DNA from: an uncultured bacterium
Lineage (GTDB): Bacteria > Krumholzibacteriota > Krumholzibacteriia > LZORAL124-64-63
Assembly (NCBI GenBank): GCA_937864225.1
Contig: CALMJK010000006.1
Span: 1-64,000 of the forward strand
Reading direction: 5' to 3'
Length of the DNA: 64,000 bases
Shown here: piece after piece, positions 31,160 through 41,614 of the stretch
Numbering within the stretch: position 1 is the stretch's first letter
How the letters are laid out: every line of letters starts with the position of its first letter
Translations under genes and position numbers: made by a program
Notes under the pieces: model-generated
Told to the model about the DNA's origin: nothing
Databases searched by the model: none
Seen by the model: the letters and a program-made list of their open reading frames with translations, nothing else

Positions 31160-33235
31160 ATGAGATCGTGGCGTGCACTTGGCTTCTGCGTTGCGGCGAC
31201 CGCTCTTGTTTGGCCGGCATCCGCGGCCGCCGCAGCGCCCCCGGACGGGTTCGGCGCTCCGGAGCGGGTACAACTGCTTGACGTCCCCTACGTTCCCCAG
31301 AGCGGAGCTCTATGCGGCGGGGCTGCGCTTGCCATGGTTCTCCGCTACTGGGGGAAGACCGGCGTTCTGGCCGAGGACTTCGCCTCGCTGTTGGAGCCGG
31401 GACAGGCCGGCATACGAGCCGGCGTCCTCGTGGAGACTGTCCAAGCCTACGGGTGGACAGCGCTTCCCCTGTCGGGAACCCAAGCCGAGGTCGAAGGGCA
31501 TCTCGCCCGAGGTCGACCGGTCATCGCGCTGATCCGGGCGGGCTCAAGTTCCTACCACTACCTGGTGCTCGTGGCCTGGGCCAACGGGTGGGTGATCGTC
31601 CACGACCCGAACGTAGGGCCGTTCCGATCCATTCGTGAGGGGGAGTTTGTCACCGCCTGGTCCGGAAGTGGAGGCTGGGCGCTCTTGGCCCTTCCTCCAC
31701 AGGGGGCCAAGGAAGAGGGCGCCCCAGATGCGGCGGCGGCCAACCCCTGGTCACCTGCGGTGCCGGATGGCTGCGATGCCATGGTGGAAGCGGGAATCCT
31801 CTTGGCCGAGGGCGGCGATACGGCGGCAGCGGAACTCAAGTTCCTGGAGGCCGAGACGCTATGCCCGGCGTCCACCGCTCCCCTCCGGGAGCGCGCCGGA
31901 TTGCGATTCCGCGCCGAGGACTGGGCTGGCGCGACCCGGCTGGCGGAGCGCGTCCTGGCTCGCGACCCGAGTGATGCCTACGCCTGGCGGCTTTTGGCAG
32001 GCAGTTGCTTCCTCGCCGGGGACGTGGAGAGCGCCCTCTGTGCCTGGAACCACTTGTCCGAACCGCGCACCGACCTGATGCGCATCGACGGCTTGAGGCA
32101 CATCCGCTACTCCGCCGTGGCTGGCCAGCTCGACCTGCCGTCGGGTCGCCTTCTGACGCCGCACGCCCTCCGTCAAGCGCGCCGGCGTCTGGCAGAAATG
32201 CCGGCTCAGGCTGAATTCCGGCTCAGCCTGAGGCCCTTGCCGGACGGTGTCGCTCAAGTGAACGTGACTCTGCTGGAACGCCCCCTCGTGTTCGCAGGTC
32301 CTTGGGGCGTTGGCAGAGCAGGATTCAAGGCTCTCCTGGAGCGCGAGGTCATCTTCGACGTGGCGAGCCCCACCGGGCACGGAGAGCTGTGGACCGCCGG
32401 GTGGAGGTGGTGGGAGGAGCGACCCCGCGTCTCGCTGGCGCTGACGATTCCTGCCGCCGGAAGCTGGCCCGGGATCTGGCGCGTGGAAGGGTTCTGGGAA
32501 CGACAGGCTTATGAGTCAGGTGGTGTCTTGTATGCGAGTAGCACGCCCCGCGCGGCGGTGCGCCGGGAGGAGCGCCGGCGCACTGCTCTCTCCTTCTCGG
32601 ATTGGCTCGGACCGGATCTGCGACTCCAGGTCGGCGCGGCATTCGATGAGTGGCGCGACAGGGGCGCGTACCTTGCCGGAGAGGCGAGCGTCGACACACG
32701 CTGGGCACGCGACCGCCTGGCGCTGACGGCGTGGGCGGCGAGTTGGCTGAGCCTTGCCAGCGGTGCTCCGTTCGGGGCCGGCGGCCTGTTTCTCAAGTGG
32801 GGCTCAAGCGGTCTGGAAAGGGACTATGCGTGGCAGGGCTGCGTGGGGTCATCCAGCACGACTTCGGAGGCTCCGCTGGCTCTATGGTCCGGAGCGGGAA
32901 CCGGATACGGGCGTGACCCGCTCCTCCGCGCTCACCCCTTGCTAAACGGGGGCGTCATTCAAGGCCGTGTCTTTGGGCGCACGCTCGTCCACGCGACGAT
33001 TGAAAGGCAGGCGTGGCCGTGGGCGCTGGGCCCCTTGCGACTCGGCTGGGCTCTCTTCGTCGACGGGGCCAAGCCATGGGATACGGGGCAGGCCGCCCCG
33101 AGTCCGTGGCAGGCGGATGGCGGCGTTGGTCTTCGGGTGCAGAGTTTGGGCATGAAAGGGCAGTTCCGGATCGATGCGGCCCGCGGCTTTGCGGATGGGA
33201 ACTCGGCCGTATCCGTCGGCTGGCAAGCCCCCTGA
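31160..33235 (+). CDS. PA2778-like C39 cysteine peptidase with long C-terminal extension
   Basis: 691 residues; ATG at 31160. Signal peptide (VAATALVWPASAAAA-A), then a C39-like peptidase domain: SGALCGGAALAMVLRYWG (Cys52), SSYHYLVLVAWANGW (His133), VIVHDPNVGPF (Asp149). After about residue 195 come TPR-like helices (AEGGDTAAAELKFLEAETLC, SDAYAWRLLAGSCFLAG), and the last about 300 residues are strand-rich and read like an outer-membrane domain (LRLQVGAAFDEWRDRGAYLA, WQADGGVGLRVQSLG, SVSVGWQAP). Family members are usually much shorter, so the extension is unusual. Convergent with the sigma-54 regulator. Confidence 0.75.
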   Translation: MRSWRALGFCVAATALVWPASAAAAAPPDGFGAPERVQLLDVPYVPQSGALCGGAALAMVLRYWGKTGVLAEDFASLLEPGQAGIRAGVLVETVQAYGWTALPLSGTQAEVEGHLARGRPVIALIRAGSSSYHYLVLVAWANGWVIVHDPNVGPFRSIREGEFVTAWSGSGGWALLALPPQGAKEEGAPDAAAANPWSPAVPDGCDAMVEAGILLAEGGDTAAAELKFLEAETLCPASTAPLRERAGLRFRAEDWAGATRLAERVLARDPSDAYAWRLLAGSCFLAGDVESALCAWNHLSEPRTDLMRIDGLRHIRYSAVAGQLDLPSGRLLTPHALRQARRRLAEMPAQAEFRLSLRPLPDGVAQVNVTLLERPLVFAGPWGVGRAGFKALLEREVIFDVASPTGHGELWTAGWRWWEERPRVSLALTIPAAGSWPGIWRVEGFWERQAYESGGVLYASSTPRAAVRREERRRTALSFSDWLGPDLRLQVGAAFDEWRDRGAYLAGEASVDTRWARDRLALTAWAASWLSLASGAPFGAGGLFLKWGSSGLERDYAWQGCVGSSSTTSEAPLALWSGAGTGYGRDPLLRAHPLLNGGVIQGRVFGRTLVHATIERQAWPWALGPLRLGWALFVDGAKPWDTGQAAPSPWQADGGVGLRVQSLGMKGQFRIDAARGFADGNSAVSVGWQAP

Positions 33236-33241
33236 GTCGGC

Positions 33242-34918
<1,677 letters not shown>

Positions 34919-34930
34919 GGCCCCCTCCTT

Positions 34931-34962
34931 CATCTTGATCGATCCTACCTCGTTCTGATGGA
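34931..34962. mobile_element. Solo end related to the 27.6 kb mini-element
   Basis: ATCTTGATCGATCCTACCTC, GTTCTGATGG matches the right end at 27820-27853 in sequence and length. It lies directly ahead of the sigma-54 regulator gene and may have altered its promoter. Confidence 0.45.
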
Positions 34963-35078
34963 GTCCGCAAGGGCCAGCCTTGTTAAGCCCGATAGACAGT
35001 AAGCAGTTACGCGGGGCACGATAATGGCTGAGGGACCGTGTCGTCCCCTGACAGTGGCAAGTCATCACGGAGAACATC

Positions 35079-35354
35079 ATGGGTGAGGCCGGGCGGAATA
35101 TGGAGGCGCAACTCGTGCTCTGGGGCCAGAAGATTGACGATCTGGCGGCCCAAACCCACCGGGCTGGCGCCCAGGCCAGGTTCGACGCCCACATGTACAT
35201 CGACGAACTGAAGGCCCTGCACGCGATAGCGCAGTCGAAGTTCGACGAACTGAGAGCGGCGGCGGACACGGAGCGTGCAAGGATCGAGCGCGAGTTGAAG
35301 CGCGCCTGTAACGAGCTTGAGGTGGCGCTCAAGCGCCCGAAGCCACCGACGTAA
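35079..35354 (+). CDS. Small coiled-coil protein
   Basis: 91 residues; ATG at 35079 with ACGGAGAACATC upstream. MEAQLVLWGQKIDDLAAQTH, DAHMYIDELKALHAIAQSKF, ERARIERELKRACNELEVAL are long charged helices with heptads. Similar short coiled-coil proteins are common near stress-related membrane genes in proteobacteria. No signal peptide, so probably cytoplasmic. Divergent from the regulator gene. Confidence 0.65.
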   Translation: MGEAGRNMEAQLVLWGQKIDDLAAQTHRAGAQARFDAHMYIDELKALHAIAQSKFDELRAAADTERARIERELKRACNELEVALKRPKPPT

Positions 35355-35475
35355 GCGATGAGACGTTGAGGGCGTGGCTGATCGCTCAATCCGTCGGCTT
35401 TCGGACAGAGGCAACTCAAGAGCTTCGCCGCGGGGATCATCCCCGCGGACGATTCAGAAAATGCGGGTGATCAGC

Positions 35476-36105
35476 ATGAAACGAATCACGGGGAGTATCG
35501 GCATCGTCCTTCTGATCGCCGCGGTCGCTGCCGCAGGCTGCAAGGACAACGCGGGCGGGAGCGCCAAGGCGCGCTTCTCGACGCTGACCGTCCCATCGGG
35601 AACCAATGTCGTCGCGTCGCTCGACACACGGCTCTCCACGGGAACGAACCACACAGGCGATCAGTTCCGCATCACGACAATCGACCCCATCGACGTAGGT
35701 GGCAGGACAGTCATCCCGGCCGGCGCGCAGATCCACGGCGAACTGAGCGACGTCCAAGCATCTGGCCGTACGAGCGGCCGCGCGCGCATGACGCTCACGT
35801 ACTCGACGATCGTCGACTCGCAGGGCAAGACTCACGTAATCTCCGCCCAACCACTCACGCTGCAGGCAGCCTCCGCGACGCAGGGCGACGTGGAGAAGAT
35901 TGCGGCCGGCGGCGTCCTCGGCGCGATTATCGGCGGGATCGCCGGTGGCGGGAAAGGCGCGGCGATCGGGGCCGGCGCCGGCGCGGGCGCCGGGACCATC
36001 CTCATGCTCGCGACCAAGGGCGACGAGGTGGAACTCGAGGTGGGCCAAAGACTGAGCGTCCGGTTGATATCCGCCATGAGCGTTCAGGTGTTGGCACAGC
36101 GATGA
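35476..36105 (+). CDS. Lipoprotein with glycine-zipper segment
   Basis: 209 residues from ATG 35476; ATG 35461 is an alternative five codons earlier. MKRITGSIGIVLLIAAVAAAG then CKDN is a lipoprotein signal (AAGC). The body VPSGTNVVASLDTRLSTGTN, GDQFRITTIDPIDVGGRTVI, PAGAQIHGELSDVQASGRTS reads like a TrbI/VirB10-type beta domain. It is followed by a glycine zipper, GGVLGAIIGGIAGGGKGAAI, GAGAGAGAG, which can insert in or pack on membranes. Role unknown; part of a cluster of small envelope genes on the same strand. Confidence 0.65.
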   Translation: MKRITGSIGIVLLIAAVAAAGCKDNAGGSAKARFSTLTVPSGTNVVASLDTRLSTGTNHTGDQFRITTIDPIDVGGRTVIPAGAQIHGELSDVQASGRTSGRARMTLTYSTIVDSQGKTHVISAQPLTLQAASATQGDVEKIAAGGVLGAIIGGIAGGGKGAAIGAGAGAGAGTILMLATKGDEVELEVGQRLSVRLISAMSVQVLAQR

Positions 36106-36234
36106 CTCCGAATCCATCGCAAATCGGCACCCTCAAGCGGCTCTATTCGTCGATCAGGTTCGGCCGACGATGGACCGCGCCCATTCGAGTTGCGGCGATT
36201 CTGCCGCCGCCATTGACAGCAAAAGGAGATCCAG

Positions 36235-36735
36235 ATGAAGAGCATACGGTTGATTCTGATGGCCGCTGGACTGGCCCTGGTCTTGGGCCCCGACCTTGCC
36301 CTGGCGGGTCCCGATGTCGAGGTCGGCTTCCGCGGCTGGGGCCCGCGAGTCGGGCTTTCGCTCGACCCCGACCAGGTCCATTTCGGCGCCCACCTCGACT
36401 ACGGGAATTTCGCGGATCACGTTCGCTTTCAGCCGAACGTGGAGTTCGGCTTCGGCGACAACGTGGAGCTCTACACCCTGAATGTCGAGGCGGCTTACCG
36501 GTTCACGGCGGAGTGGGATGTGTGGAGTCCCTATCTCGGCGGAGGACTCGGCGCGAACATCAAAAGCTGGGACAACGGCAACGACAATAGCTCGGACACC
36601 GACATCGGGCTCAACGCGCTCGGCGGGATCGAGAAGGGGCTCTCGAACGGCGATCGTTTCTTCATAGAGGGCAAGTTGAGCGTGAACGACGTGCCGGACG
36701 TCAAGTTCACGATAGGCTGGACGTTCTATCACTAA
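36235..36735 (+). CDS. Small outer-membrane beta-barrel protein
   Basis: 166 residues; ATG at 36235 with AAAAGGAGATCCAG upstream. Signal peptide (MAAGLALVLGPDLALA-G), then short alternating strands (VEVGFRGWGPRVGLSLDPDQ, VELYTLNVEAAYRFTAEW, FFIEGKLSVNDVPDVKFTIG) ending WTFYH. Fits a barrel of eight strands. No specific family recognised. Confidence 0.7.
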   Translation: MKSIRLILMAAGLALVLGPDLALAGPDVEVGFRGWGPRVGLSLDPDQVHFGAHLDYGNFADHVRFQPNVEFGFGDNVELYTLNVEAAYRFTAEWDVWSPYLGGGLGANIKSWDNGNDNSSDTDIGLNALGGIEKGLSNGDRFFIEGKLSVNDVPDVKFTIGWTFYH

Positions 36736-36810
36736 CCGCGGGGCAAGGCCGGATTCCGTCGGTCGCCGCCGCCGCCTCTCAATTCCCGGTGCCAGTGGAG
36801 GAGGTGTCAC

Positions 36811-36960
36811 ATGTTGTGGACAATTGCCATTATACTCATTGTCCTTTGGCTGCTCGGCGTGGTTACATCTTTCACCCTGCACGGATTCATCCATGCTCTG
36901 CTCGTCATCGCGGTCATCGTCGTGCTGCTCCGCATCATTCGGGGACGCAAGCTGCTGTAG
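36811..36960 (+). CDS. lmo0937-family small membrane protein
   Basis: 49 residues, below the usual gene-finding limit; ATG at 36811 with GGAGGAGGTGTCAC upstream. MLWTIAIILIVLWLLGVVTS, FTLHGFIHALLVIAVIVVLL, RIIRGRKLL has two membrane helices and matches the lmo0937 family in length and in the words MLWTIA, LWLLG, GFIH and LLVIAVI. The family is widespread, with a role in stress suggested by context only. Confidence 0.8.
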   Translation: MLWTIAIILIVLWLLGVVTSFTLHGFIHALLVIAVIVVLLRIIRGRKLL

Positions 36961-37027
36961 ATGGCGCTTCCACGAGGCCGCCGGCCGGCATAGCAGCCGG
37001 GCCCGGAGGCCGAAAGGATCGTGTGAA

Positions 37028-37246
37028 ATGAGACTGCTAGGTATCGCACTCGTGATTCTGGGAGTTGTCGCGCTTATCTACGGTGGGATCAGCTACAGCC
37101 GCCAGCGGACCATTCTCGAGGTGGGCGGACTCAAGGCCACGGCCACGGAACACAAGAGCATCCCGTTCCCGCCCATCGCCGGGGCAATTCTTGTCGCGGG
37201 CGGCGTTGGCGTGCTGGCGCTTCAAAGCCGCCGCATCAAGACCTAG
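37028..37246 (+). CDS. Small membrane protein, hypothetical
   Basis: 72 residues; ATG at 37028 with GAAAGGATCGTGTGA upstream. Two hydrophobic segments (LGIALVILGVVALIYGGISY and FPPIAGAILVAGGVGVLAL) around a polar loop containing RTILEVGGLKATATEHKSI. A common pattern in proteobacterial stress clusters, without assigned function. Directly after the lmo0937-like gene, same strand, so probably co-transcribed. Confidence 0.7.
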   Translation: MRLLGIALVILGVVALIYGGISYSRQRTILEVGGLKATATEHKSIPFPPIAGAILVAGGVGVLALQSRRIKT

Positions 37247-37380
37247 CTAATACGCAGATTTTCAATGAGAATGGGAGAGACAATCAGGAAACGAACCAGT
37301 CGCGCGGGTATCGCGCTATTGACGGCATAGCGGGCGATCGCCTGTGCCGCGCGGGATGGACGGGATGGAGTTACCGCGAG

Positions 37381-37430
37381 GGGCCGCCGCGCAATCAGGC
37401 CCGCCGCAGCCCGCCCCCAAACGGCGGCCC
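37381..37430. terminator. Possible bidirectional hairpin between convergent genes
   Basis: GGGCCGCC (37381-37388) and GGCGGCCC (37423-37430) are a perfect inverted repeat with a 34-base loop at the end of the convergent gene pair. The loop is long and there is no T-run. Confidence 0.3.
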
Positions 37431-38404
37431 TAGATCACCGGAGTCAGGCCAGTCTCTTCGGAACCGTGACCGGCGAGCCAAGCAAGGATCTCCGAGACGC
37501 GTCCCAGGGCCAGGGCAATGCAGGTGTCCGCGCCACCGTAGTACAGATGGATGGTGTCGCCATCGTTCCCGATCGTGTGGCCGCATACGAAGACCACGTC
37601 GCCCACGTCGCCTTGGCGCTCGTAGTTCTCGCGCGGGCCGAGGATCCATTCGCTCCCCCGAGCTATGCACACGCGCGGGTCCAGCCGATCCAGCAACGCC
37701 ACGCCCAGGCGATACAGGCTGCCGGCCGCAGTCTGACGCGCACCGTGGTAGATCATCAACCAGCCTTGTTCGGTCTCGATCAGCGGCGATCCGAGTCCGA
37801 TCCGGGAGGCATCCCACCAGGCGCCGCGGCGAGCAGCCATCAGCACCCGGTGCTTACCCCAGTGGTGCAGATCTGGTGATTCGGCCAGCCAGATGCCGGA
37901 TCCCAGTCCCGTCTGTGGCCGGTGCAGCATCAGCCACTTGCCGTCGATTCGCCGCGGCAACATCGCGGCATCCTTGTCGTCAGGGGTCATCACCACGCCA
38001 AGACGCTCGAACCGGACGAAATCGCGTGTGAGCGCCAGCGAAACGGCGGGACCGGCACGAGAGTAAGCCGTATACGTAATGGCGTACTGGCCCAACTCGT
38101 CGAGCCAGACGATCCGTGGATCTTCGACCCCCCAGAGTTCCTCGGGATGGCTTTCCGGATCCGGCAACAGCGCCGGTTCCGGATCGATTCGCCAACCATC
38201 GATGCCGTTTTCCGATCGGGCGGCCCACAGGCAAGAGATTCCGCGCCGGTCCTCGACACGGCAAAGCAACAGCGTGGTGCCGTCCTGCAGCCGCACTGCG
38301 CCGGGATTGAAGACCGTGTTTACCGTGTGCGGCCAGTCCGCGGCGGTCAGGATAGGATTTGCCCCGTGGCGCTGGAGAAGAAACGGCCGTTTCCCATCAC
38401 TCAT
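37430..38404 (-). CDS. GH130-family glycosidase/phosphorylase
   Basis: 324 residues; ATG at 38404, overlapping the upstream glycosyltransferase gene by 4 bases (ATGA). RHGANPILTAADWP, VFNPGAVRLQDGTTLLLCRV, EELWGVEDPRIVWLDELGQY, WLMIYHGARQ, VGDVVFVCGHTIGNDGDTIH, LYYGGADTCIALA are the successive GH130 signatures of the five-bladed propeller; the general-acid Asp region (GVEDPRI) is present. Members act on beta-mannosides, by phosphorolysis or hydrolysis. No signal peptide, so cytoplasmic. Translationally coupled to the glycosyltransferase, which suggests turnover or remodelling of a mannose-containing glycan. Confidence 0.88.
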   Translation of the reverse strand: MSDGKRPFLLQRHGANPILTAADWPHTVNTVFNPGAVRLQDGTTLLLCRVEDRRGISCLWAARSENGIDGWRIDPEPALLPDPESHPEELWGVEDPRIVWLDELGQYAITYTAYSRAGPAVSLALTRDFVRFERLGVVMTPDDKDAAMLPRRIDGKWLMLHRPQTGLGSGIWLAESPDLHHWGKHRVLMAARRGAWWDASRIGLGSPLIETEQGWLMIYHGARQTAAGSLYRLGVALLDRLDPRVCIARGSEWILGPRENYERQGDVGDVVFVCGHTIGNDGDTIHLYYGGADTCIALALGRVSEILAWLAGHGSEETGLTPVI

Positions 38405-40677
38405 CGTTCCTCCTGTTCCATAACCGCGACCGGTTCCATGCTGCGCAATTCCAGCAGGGAGCCGAGAAAAGCCAGGGTCGATTCCGCCCCTTCGTTGGCG
38501 TTGACGCCCTCGCGATGCAGCCCGTCGTGACAGCCGCCGGTCGAATAGTCGTAGACTGCCCGACCGAAGTCATTGCGGCCCAGGAACCAATCAAAGACAA
38601 CGCCCATGCGCTCGCGCCAGCGCCGCTCTCCCGTCACACGGTAGGCCCGCGAGCAGGCCTCGAGCATGCTCTGCGCTTCGATCGGTTGCTGGTCAAACCG
38701 CGCCCGTGGCTCGCCGCGACGCCAGCCTGAGTTCGCGATCGGCGAGAAGTGCCCCTGATCGGCCATTTGGACGCGAAACAGCCACTCGAGCGATTCGATA
38801 CCGGCTGCCACCATATCCTGCCTGCCCATCTCGTGTCCCGCGAGCAGCAGCGACTCACAGAGCCGAGCGTTGGCGTAAGCGAGCGACTGTTCGAACCAGA
38901 GCCAGTCGTCGGTGCGGTCGTTGCCGTAGAGGTCGAAAAGCCGAGTTGCCAGCACACCGCGAAAGCGGCGGGCGTTGCTATCACCCGGGAAGCGCTGGAT
39001 GTATGCGCAGATTCCCAGAAGCGAAAACGCCCAGGCACGCGGGCTGGTGAAGGTTTCGACCGCGGGCAAGCCGGAGCCGAACAGGTTCATGGCGAGCGCA
39101 ACCAGCCCGTCGTCGCTCGACTCGCTGGCGGCGCAGCCCAGGCTCCAGAGCGCGCGCCCGTGGCTGTCCTCGGAACCCGAATCCTCAAGCCAGTGCCGGT
39201 CGTAGCCCAGGAAGTTGCGGAACCGTCCGTTGGCCGGGTTGAACGCGTAGTTGATGAACGCCAAGTACTTCGCGGCCAGACGGCGTAGCAGCTCGTCGTC
39301 CTCTGCCAGGCGCTGGCCGCGCAGCGCGATGATCAGAGCGCGGGCGTTGTCGTCGGTCGTGTACCCCTCGACAAGATTCGGGGTGGTCTGGCAGGCATGC
39401 TGGAGGATCCCGGTATCGTCGGTCAATGTCAGTAGGTGGTTGAACTTCAGGGCGGGCAGGTCGAAGTCAAGCGGGTCGGAGGCTGCCTGCCGGCCGTTGG
39501 CCACCGGCGTCCCGAGGCGCTCCTCCGTCGCCCGCTGGAAGGACTGGAGGTAAAGCCTAGCGACTTCCTTCCAGATCATCTGTCGCCCATACGAATAGGC
39601 TCGCTTGCGCATCGCATGCCGTTTGGCCTCGTTGTCGAACAGGTCGATCACGGCCGCGGCCAGCGCCGGCGAATCGCGGAACGGGACGAGCTGTCCCCGC
39701 CCATCCGCCAGCAACTCGTCGGCGTACCAGTACGGCGTCGAGATCACCGCCTTGCCGTTGCCCAGCGAGTAGGCGAGCGTGCCGGAGGCGATCTGGGTGG
39801 CATTCAGGTAGGGTGTCACATAAAGATCGGCCGCCCCCAGAAACTGGCACAACTCCTCCAGGGGCGCGTAGCGATTGTGGAAGATTATGTTCTTGGCGAC
39901 GCCGAGCTTGCGCGCCCGCACTTGGAGGTCGAGGCGGTACTTCTCTCCCTGCTCGCGCTTGACATGTGGATGGGTCACACCAAGGACGATGTAGATGACA
40001 TCCGGCATGCGCTGCACGATTGCAGGGAGCGCATCGATCATGTACTCGATACCTTTGTTGGGCGAGAGTAGTCCGAAGGTCAGGATGACGCGGCGCCCCT
40101 CCACCTTGAACATATCCTTGTAGAAGTTGGGGTCGATGAAGGGCATGTCCGGGATACCGTGGGGCACCAGATCGATCTTGTGCTCTGGACAATTGTAAAT
40201 CGACGTCAGGAATGTCCGGCCCTTCTCGCTCATGACGATCAACCGTTCCGACAGTTCGCACAGTTCTCTCAGGACTCGAGCCTGGAGTTCGTCTGGTTCG
40301 GCGAGCACGGTGTGCAAGGTCGTGACGATTGGCATACGCAGTCGGCGGAGGGTCGTCAGTAGGTAGCTGCCGGCGGGACCGCCGTAGATGCCGTACTCGT
40401 GCTGGAGGCAGACAAGGTCCACTTGACTCATGTTGAGAAACTCGGCCAGCTGTCGGTACTCATCTTTGTCGTTCTGTCCGACTTCGAAGCGCACCCGATT
40501 GGGATAGGGATAGCCCGTGGGCGTGTCGTTCATCGCCGCTGCAAAGAAATCAATCGTCGGGTATTCGCGCGCCAGCGATTCGCAGATGTCGGCAGTGAAA
40601 GTCGCGATGCCGCAGCGGCGCGGAACGTAGTTGCCGACAAAGGCGATCTTGGAGAAGGGGTGAGTCTTATCGCGCAT
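38401..40677 (-). CDS. GT4 glycosyltransferase fused to an (alpha/alpha)-barrel domain
   Basis: 758 residues; ATG at 40677 (MRDKTHPFSK) with AAGGATTGGTCAAG upstream. Residues of about 1-390 are a GT-B glycosyltransferase of family 4: FVGNYVPRRCGIATFTADIC at the N-terminus, then LVCLQHEYGIYGGPAGSYLL, VVEP-type donor region as FGLLSPNKGIEYMIDALPAI, and APLEELCQFLGAADLYVTPY. Residues of about 415-758 are helical and resemble six-hairpin glycosidase-type barrels (LVEGYTTDDNARALIIALRG, WLEDSGSEDSHGRALWSLGC, FVGVVFDWFLG-like end). The fusion with this domain and coupling to a GH130 gene is a known arrangement in several phyla. Sugar donor unknown, mannose likely from context. Confidence 0.82.
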   Translation of the reverse strand: MRDKTHPFSKIAFVGNYVPRRCGIATFTADICESLAREYPTIDFFAAAMNDTPTGYPYPNRVRFEVGQNDKDEYRQLAEFLNMSQVDLVCLQHEYGIYGGPAGSYLLTTLRRLRMPIVTTLHTVLAEPDELQARVLRELCELSERLIVMSEKGRTFLTSIYNCPEHKIDLVPHGIPDMPFIDPNFYKDMFKVEGRRVILTFGLLSPNKGIEYMIDALPAIVQRMPDVIYIVLGVTHPHVKREQGEKYRLDLQVRARKLGVAKNIIFHNRYAPLEELCQFLGAADLYVTPYLNATQIASGTLAYSLGNGKAVISTPYWYADELLADGRGQLVPFRDSPALAAAVIDLFDNEAKRHAMRKRAYSYGRQMIWKEVARLYLQSFQRATEERLGTPVANGRQAASDPLDFDLPALKFNHLLTLTDDTGILQHACQTTPNLVEGYTTDDNARALIIALRGQRLAEDDELLRRLAAKYLAFINYAFNPANGRFRNFLGYDRHWLEDSGSEDSHGRALWSLGCAASESSDDGLVALAMNLFGSGLPAVETFTSPRAWAFSLLGICAYIQRFPGDSNARRFRGVLATRLFDLYGNDRTDDWLWFEQSLAYANARLCESLLLAGHEMGRQDMVAAGIESLEWLFRVQMADQGHFSPIANSGWRRGEPRARFDQQPIEAQSMLEACSRAYRVTGERRWRERMGVVFDWFLGRNDFGRAVYDYSTGGCHDGLHREGVNANEGAESTLAFLGSLLELRSMEPVAVMEQEER

Positions 40678-40701
40678 CTTGACCAATCCTTGTTTCCTGG
40701 C

Positions 40702-41274
40702 TCACTCACGCACGAACGTGCCCAAGAGGGTAGTAGAAACAGGCCGGGGATAGCGAGCCCCCTGTCCCAGCCCCAATAGCAGGCCGACCAAGATCAAGTC
40801 CCGGCGACGACCGAGATCCACCCAGGCCTGGGCGCATTCCAGGGCGGCTAAACCCACGGCCAAGGAGGGAACGTAGAACTCGGCCACGGCGGACAGGCGT
40901 AGCCAGAGAGGTGAAGTGATCAAAGGCAGGAACGCAGTGAAGATTCCGAGAGAGGAAACACCCCAACGGCGCAGCAGCCTGGCCCCGAACAGCACGGCAA
41001 ACAGGGCGGCAACTACGGAAAACAGATTGGCGGCTAATGCAGGAGTGGCCAACGGGAGCATGTGGCGCCAAGCCCACAGCAATGGGATATAGAAGGGCGC
41101 CCCTGGGGCGTGGGCTACGCCATAGGTCTCCGCCAGGAACTGGAATTGTACGGTGTCGCCGGAATGGCCTGGAACCGCGCTCACCAGGTTCAAGGAGGTC
41201 CAAAGCACAAAGACGGCCAGGGGAAGCACCGCTTCGGGGAAATATTTCTGGGGGGAGTGTGTGTTTTGAATCAT
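40702..41274 (-). pseudogene. Truncated DUF2723 (protein O-mannosyltransferase-like) membrane protein
   Basis: 190 residues from ATG 41274. SAVPGHSGDTVQFQFLAETY, GVAHAPGAPFYIPLLWAWRH is the family signature (DSGE...HPPGYPLY in most members), followed by four or five membrane helices. Full-length members have 500 or more residues; this ends abruptly at PVSTTLLGTFVRE. It is therefore probably a broken gene, or a very short variant. It precedes the glycosyltransferase by 24 bases on the same strand. Confidence 0.6.
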
Positions 41275-41414
41275 CCGCTTTCCGCTGTCTTAACAACCAA
41301 AGGGAAAGGCGAGCTGAAACTCGCTCCCAGCGTCTCTTCATGATTAGGCTATCACACGCCCCCGGAAGCCACAACGTTTGTCCTGGCATCTGTATCTAAA
41401 CAGCGAGTACATTC

Positions 41415-41560
41415 ATGACAGCGTTTGCCATGGTCCCGCGGGTTGAGGATCCTCCGCGGCACGGAGCAAACAGCTATAACTTGGTTTTACTTTTGAGGTA
41501 CTCGCAACTGCTTTAAGCGGGGCGACCAGGATTGAGGGCAGGGAGTTGAAACACGACAAC
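41415..41560 (+). pseudogene. Fossil of the PWxxDPP repeat-protein cassette
   Basis: A 33-codon frame (41415-41516) reads MTAFAMVPRVEDPPRHGAN, then SYNLVLLLRYSQLL. It keeps the end of the signal peptide (AFA), one repeat core (EDPPRHGANS) and the C-terminus (LxLLxYSxLL; intact copies end LILGYSPLL). The DNA after the stop, GGGGCGACCAGGATTGAGGG ... GGAGTTGAAACACGACAACG, also matches the spacer after the intact genes (GAGGATTCGAAGCCGGAGAG, TTGAAACACCGCAACATTGC). The signal peptide, most repeats and the following precursor gene have been lost. Confidence 0.75.
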
Positions 41561-41614
41561 GACAGCCTGCGTTCGTGGGCGACCCATGCCTTTCGCGCAA
41601 GGGCAGCCACTAAC

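Noticed and set aside
34919-35440. N-terminal extension of the sigma-54 regulator
   Set aside because: The frame is open but lies over the coiled-coil gene at 35079 on the other strand; the ATG at 34918 has a strong ribosome site and begins the known XylR_N domain.
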